A stretch of DNA of 64,000 nucleotides from contig CAIVEW010000039.1 of assembly GCA_903905065.1 (NCBI GenBank), forward strand, positions 62,001-126,000, in the 5' to 3' direction. The position numbers were made by a program, and so were the translations under genes. Shown in pieces: positions 62,201-64,000 of the stretch; positions within the stretch are counted from its first letter, which is position 1; each line of letters opens with the position of its first letter. This DNA is from an uncultured Bacteroidota bacterium. GTDB taxonomy: Bacteria; Bacteroidota; Bacteroidia; Chitinophagales; Chitinophagaceae. The notes below the pieces were generated by a model. That model ran no database searches, was not told the origin of the DNA, and saw only the letters and a program-made list of their open reading frames with translations.

Positions 62201-62250
62201 GAGTTATGCTGAGTTGTGCAGAACATTGTCAAGTTGTGCAGAACATTGAT
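62201..62250. repeat. Direct repeats AGTTGTGCAGAACATTG, 20-bp period
   Basis: AGTTGTGCAGAACATTG occurs at 62212-62228 and 62232-62248 exactly 20 bp apart, preceded by a degenerate GAGTTATGCT at 62201. Related 10-bp units occur at 63091-63240. They lie between the small HTH gene and the one-span gene of the cluster, suggesting an operator or replication iteron set. Confidence 0.65.
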
Positions 62251-62258
62251 TCTTTGTG

Positions 62259-62480
62259 TCACGCATCTAACTCTATTTCGGCTGGTAAACCGAGTTTTCC
62301 AATGATAAATTTGACCTGGCTGATGTTAAAATAACGGCCCTGTTTAACGCCTATTTCCTGCTCGAATGGCTTCAGCCATTTTTTGAATGTCCGGTCGCAA
62401 ACATCATAGAGTGTTGCAAGTTCCACGACTGAATAAGGAAGGAGTTTTACCTTCCCATTTCTAATGATAGATTGTGCCAT
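62259..62480 (-). CDS. Small helix-turn-helix protein
   Basis: A 73-residue protein with a MerR/excisionase-like helix-turn-helix: VVELATLYDVCDRTFKKWLKPFEQEIGVKQGRYFNISQVKFII. It probably binds DNA; the direct repeats immediately downstream and upstream of the neighbouring gene are candidate sites. It could regulate the cluster or help replication/excision. It lies 5 bp after the upstream gene. Confidence 0.6.
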   Translation of the reverse strand: MAQSIIRNGKVKLLPYSVVELATLYDVCDRTFKKWLKPFEQEIGVKQGRYFNISQVKFIIGKLGLPAEIELDA

Positions 62481-62485
62481 ACTGA

Positions 62486-63028
62486 TTAATTGATAGGGTT
62501 AAGAATTTGGGAATAGATGATTGAGTAGTAAAAAATATGGATAAGTCCATACTCTTTAAGTTGCAGTAATTTCTTCCGGCAGGTAATGAAGATTTTGTTG
62601 GAAGGTTTACTTGTATATTGCCAATAGGATTGCGCTAAAGCTTGTATCCCCTCATGATAATTGGGAATTTCCTGCCTTTTGTTTTGCAGCTTATAATACC
62701 ATGACAAAGTTCCTGTAAAGCCATATTGAAAGTTTTTGTTAAACCAAATAGAGGGGTGTGGTAAGTACCTTGATTTTTCAAATGAGAGGTAGCGGTTTGT
62801 GAGAATGACCCGTTCACAAAAAGCGGTAAATGCTTTTTGCTGGTCATTGCTTAACAGGAAATATTCAGCTATTTCCTGTTTAACCCGATCAATTTCTTTC
62901 GGGTAAAAATGTTGCTCCTGCCACAAGGCTGCGTAAGCAAACTGCCACGCTGCATTAGTTAGTATTTCAACAGGGGGGACTTTCTTTGACTTGTTCTTTT
63001 GTTCCGATTTTAATGCTATCTGTGTCAT
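62486..63028 (-). CDS. First gene of the virus-like cluster, unknown
   Basis: A 180-residue protein from the ATG at 63028 (MTQIALKSEQKNKSKK), with AAAGGAT just upstream; a TTG at 63049 would add 7 residues. The N-terminus is basic, followed by helices rich in aromatic residues (AAWQFAYAALWQEQHFYPKEIDRVKQEIAEYFL) and a C-terminal strand part. No family recognised. Placed first behind the 63091-63240 repeats, it may be a replication or regulatory protein. Confidence 0.55.
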   Translation of the reverse strand: MTQIALKSEQKNKSKKVPPVEILTNAAWQFAYAALWQEQHFYPKEIDRVKQEIAEYFLLSNDQQKAFTAFCERVILTNRYLSFEKSRYLPHPSIWFNKNFQYGFTGTLSWYYKLQNKRQEIPNYHEGIQALAQSYWQYTSKPSNKIFITCRKKLLQLKEYGLIHIFYYSIIYSQILNPIN

Positions 63029-63090
63029 ATCCTTTGATTTCGGACACAAAGGTGAAACAGCTTAAAATACTCGTTTCCGGGTTTGGGTTA

Positions 63091-63240
63091 AGTTGTGCGG
63101 AGTTGTGATGAACAATTCCTAACAATGTAAAAAATGGATGAGTTATGTTGAATTATGCTGGAATTGTCGAGATCAGCAATGTTTAATCCGAATTGTTCTT
63201 AATTGTTCCAAGTTATTCCGACAAATGCCCGTAAAGCAAG
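63091..63240. repeat. 10-bp-phased degenerate repeats
   Basis: Read in consecutive decamers from 63091, units are AGTTGTGCGG, AGTTGTGATG, (AACAATTCCT, AACAATGTAA, AAAATGGATG), AGTTATGTTG, AATTATGCTG, GAATTGTCGA, (two poor units), AATTGTTCTT, AATTGTTCCA, AGTTATTCCG. Most start with (A/G)(A/G)TT(G/A)T. A 10-bp period places sites on the same helical face. Likely a protein-binding array for the cluster's HTH protein or an origin. Confidence 0.6.
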
Positions 63241-63256
63241 GTGTCAAAACAAACCA

Positions 63257-63296
63257 GGACGAGACGAGGACGAGACAAAACTAGTCGATCACTAGT
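63257..63296. repeat. GGACGAGAC tandem and ACTAGT palindrome
   Basis: GGACGAGAC at 63257-63265 and 63268-63276, then ACTAGTCGATCACTAGT (63280-63296), a 6-bp inverted repeat around CGATC. Possible element end or attachment site; no matching copy was found at the other end of the cluster. Confidence 0.4.
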
Positions 63297-63495
63297 TAAA
63301 ATGTATTCAGAGACTATTTGACTTGTTATCAAATCAGATTGAAAAAGAATCGAAATCATTCAAATTATTATCAAAAAGTGGTCGTTGCTATTTAAATTCA
63401 GAATGTTTCTGTAGGAAAAAGTAAATATCCATTGTTTACTATTACATTTAGACCATAAATTTCAACCAATAAATTTGGCTTTTAAAATTCAATAA

Positions 63496-64000
63496 ATGCT
63501 TACTGAAGTCGATTGGTCAGAAGATAGAGCATACAGTACCGGAAGTGATTGTGAACCGTTCCAATTTTATTTGGACGGCTTATGTAATAGTAAAAGTTTA
63601 GACTTATTGTTAGGCTATTTTAGTTCCGCTGCTATCAACGTTCTTTCTCTTGGTTTTGCAAGTTTTCTTTATTCTGGAGGCAAGATGAGACTTGTCGTAA
63701 ATAATGTTCTTTCTCAAGAGGATAGAGATGCAATAAAAGCATCTCAGGAAGGTAGTTTCTCGAATACAGCAATTGACTTAACTGATATTAAGCAATTAAA
63801 AAGATCATTGGATGATTATGGAAAACATTTTTTCGAATGTCTTTCGTGGCTTTTTGCAAAAAATAAAATCGAACTAAAAATTATTCGTCCCAAACGAGGT
63901 AAAGGAATTGCTCATTATAAGTCAGGAGTGTTTACAGATGGACAAGATTATGTTGGTTTTAAAGCTTCCTGCAATTTTACTGCTTTTGGTTTATTGGAAA
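63496..64000 (+). CDS. Phospholipase D-like protein (defence helicase type), partial
   Basis: ATG at 63496 opens a frame that stays open to the right edge (168 codons). The translation starts MLTEVDWSEDRAYSTGSDCE, with SLDLLLGYFSSAAINVLSLGFASFLYSGGKMRLVVNN, typical of PLD-domain N-termini of defence helicases. The PLD-like HxK motif is IAHYKSGVFTDG (His, Lys, Asp) followed by a Ser-Asn pair (FKASCNFTAFG). Such PLD-helicase proteins occur in phage defence and restriction modules. The remaining helicase part, if any, is outside the window. Confidence 0.7.
   Translation, partial: MLTEVDWSEDRAYSTGSDCEPFQFYLDGLCNSKSLDLLLGYFSSAAINVLSLGFASFLYSGGKMRLVVNNVLSQEDRDAIKASQEGSFSNTAIDLTDIKQLKRSLDDYGKHFFECLSWLFAKNKIELKIIRPKRGKGIAHYKSGVFTDGQDYVGFKASCNFTAFGLLE

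Larger units (their letters stand above)
63029..63495. other. Upstream region of the cluster
   Basis: About 470 bp without a convincing gene: TTG-start extension of the 62486 gene, phased repeats (63091-63240), a GGACGAGAC tandem and an ACTAGT palindrome (63257-63296), then AT-rich DNA up to the PLD gene. Probably the control region or an end of the element. Confidence 0.55.

Noticed and set aside
62137-62262. N-terminal extension of the small membrane gene to 62262
   Set aside because: It would translate the direct repeats (LHNLTMFCTTQHN); the ATG at 62136 is preferred.
63139-63282. Short plus-strand frame MSYVELCWNC to DETRTRQN
   Set aside because: Runs through the phased repeats; Cys-rich reading is a by-product of the decamers.
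1-64000. CRISPR array, tRNA or rRNA genes
   Set aside because: No regularly spaced identical repeats with unique spacers and no tRNA-like arms or rRNA stretches were noticed; the scan was by eye.

Overview
The window looks like a chromosomal segment of a member of the Bacteroidota, probably a Chitinophagaceae-like organism. The evidence is a secreted protein with a type IX secretion (Por) C-terminal domain, a DUF5606 protein, a carB product lacking the MGS domain, mreBCD and dcd of the type seen in this phylum, TAnnTTTG-type promoter boxes, and GC-rich intergenic palindromes. No tRNA or rRNA gene, CRISPR array, insertion sequence or integrase was recognised.

Region 1 (1-26,169) is a contractile-tailed, Mu-like phage block split in two. 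On the minus strand lie the small and large terminase subunits, a gp36-like protein and a portal protein that runs off the left edge. On the plus strand, beyond a chromosomal rhlE helicase gene and a membrane protein gene, lie the protease/scaffold, major capsid, CHAP endolysin, sheath, tube, tail chaperone and baseplate/fibre genes. Where the tape-measure gene should be, there are instead two complete plus-strand peptidoglycan hydrolases (glucosaminidase-like and lambda-R/GH104 lysozyme-like) and a truncated third one. Each has a divergent minus-strand gene for an exported, immunity-like protein close to its start. The two intact enzymes share a C-terminal tail. I read this as a phage-tail-associated effector/immunity island, and it is the strongest candidate for an undescribed system in the first half of the window.

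Region 2 (26,176-39,821) is core chromosome: mreBCD, carB, a type IX-secreted protein, a polytopic membrane protein, a hotdog thioesterase, an inactive-type M16 protein, a DUF5606 protein, dcd, a LEA-type lipoprotein and small membrane peptides.

Region 3 (39,854-64,000) is AT-richer accessory DNA. It starts with a broken HxlR regulator, followed by a two-gene DUF262/protein kinase operon (defence-like) and a secreted protein ending in a phage tail-collar fold. From 63,028 down to 44,091 runs a tightly packed minus-strand gene cluster of about 19 kb. It encodes a helix-turn-helix protein, many single-span membrane proteins, a transglutaminase-like protein, a beta-rich capsid candidate, a GH104 lysozyme, other peptidoglycan-related proteins, an annexin-like repeat protein, a methylase/strawberry-notch helicase of 1562 residues and a RecA-like ATPase. 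It has no portal, terminase or tail genes. The best reading is an integrated tailless, membrane-containing virus or virus-derived element. Its first genes are preceded by 10-bp-phased repeats. A phospholipase D-like (defence-helicase type) gene begins at 63,496 and runs off the right edge.
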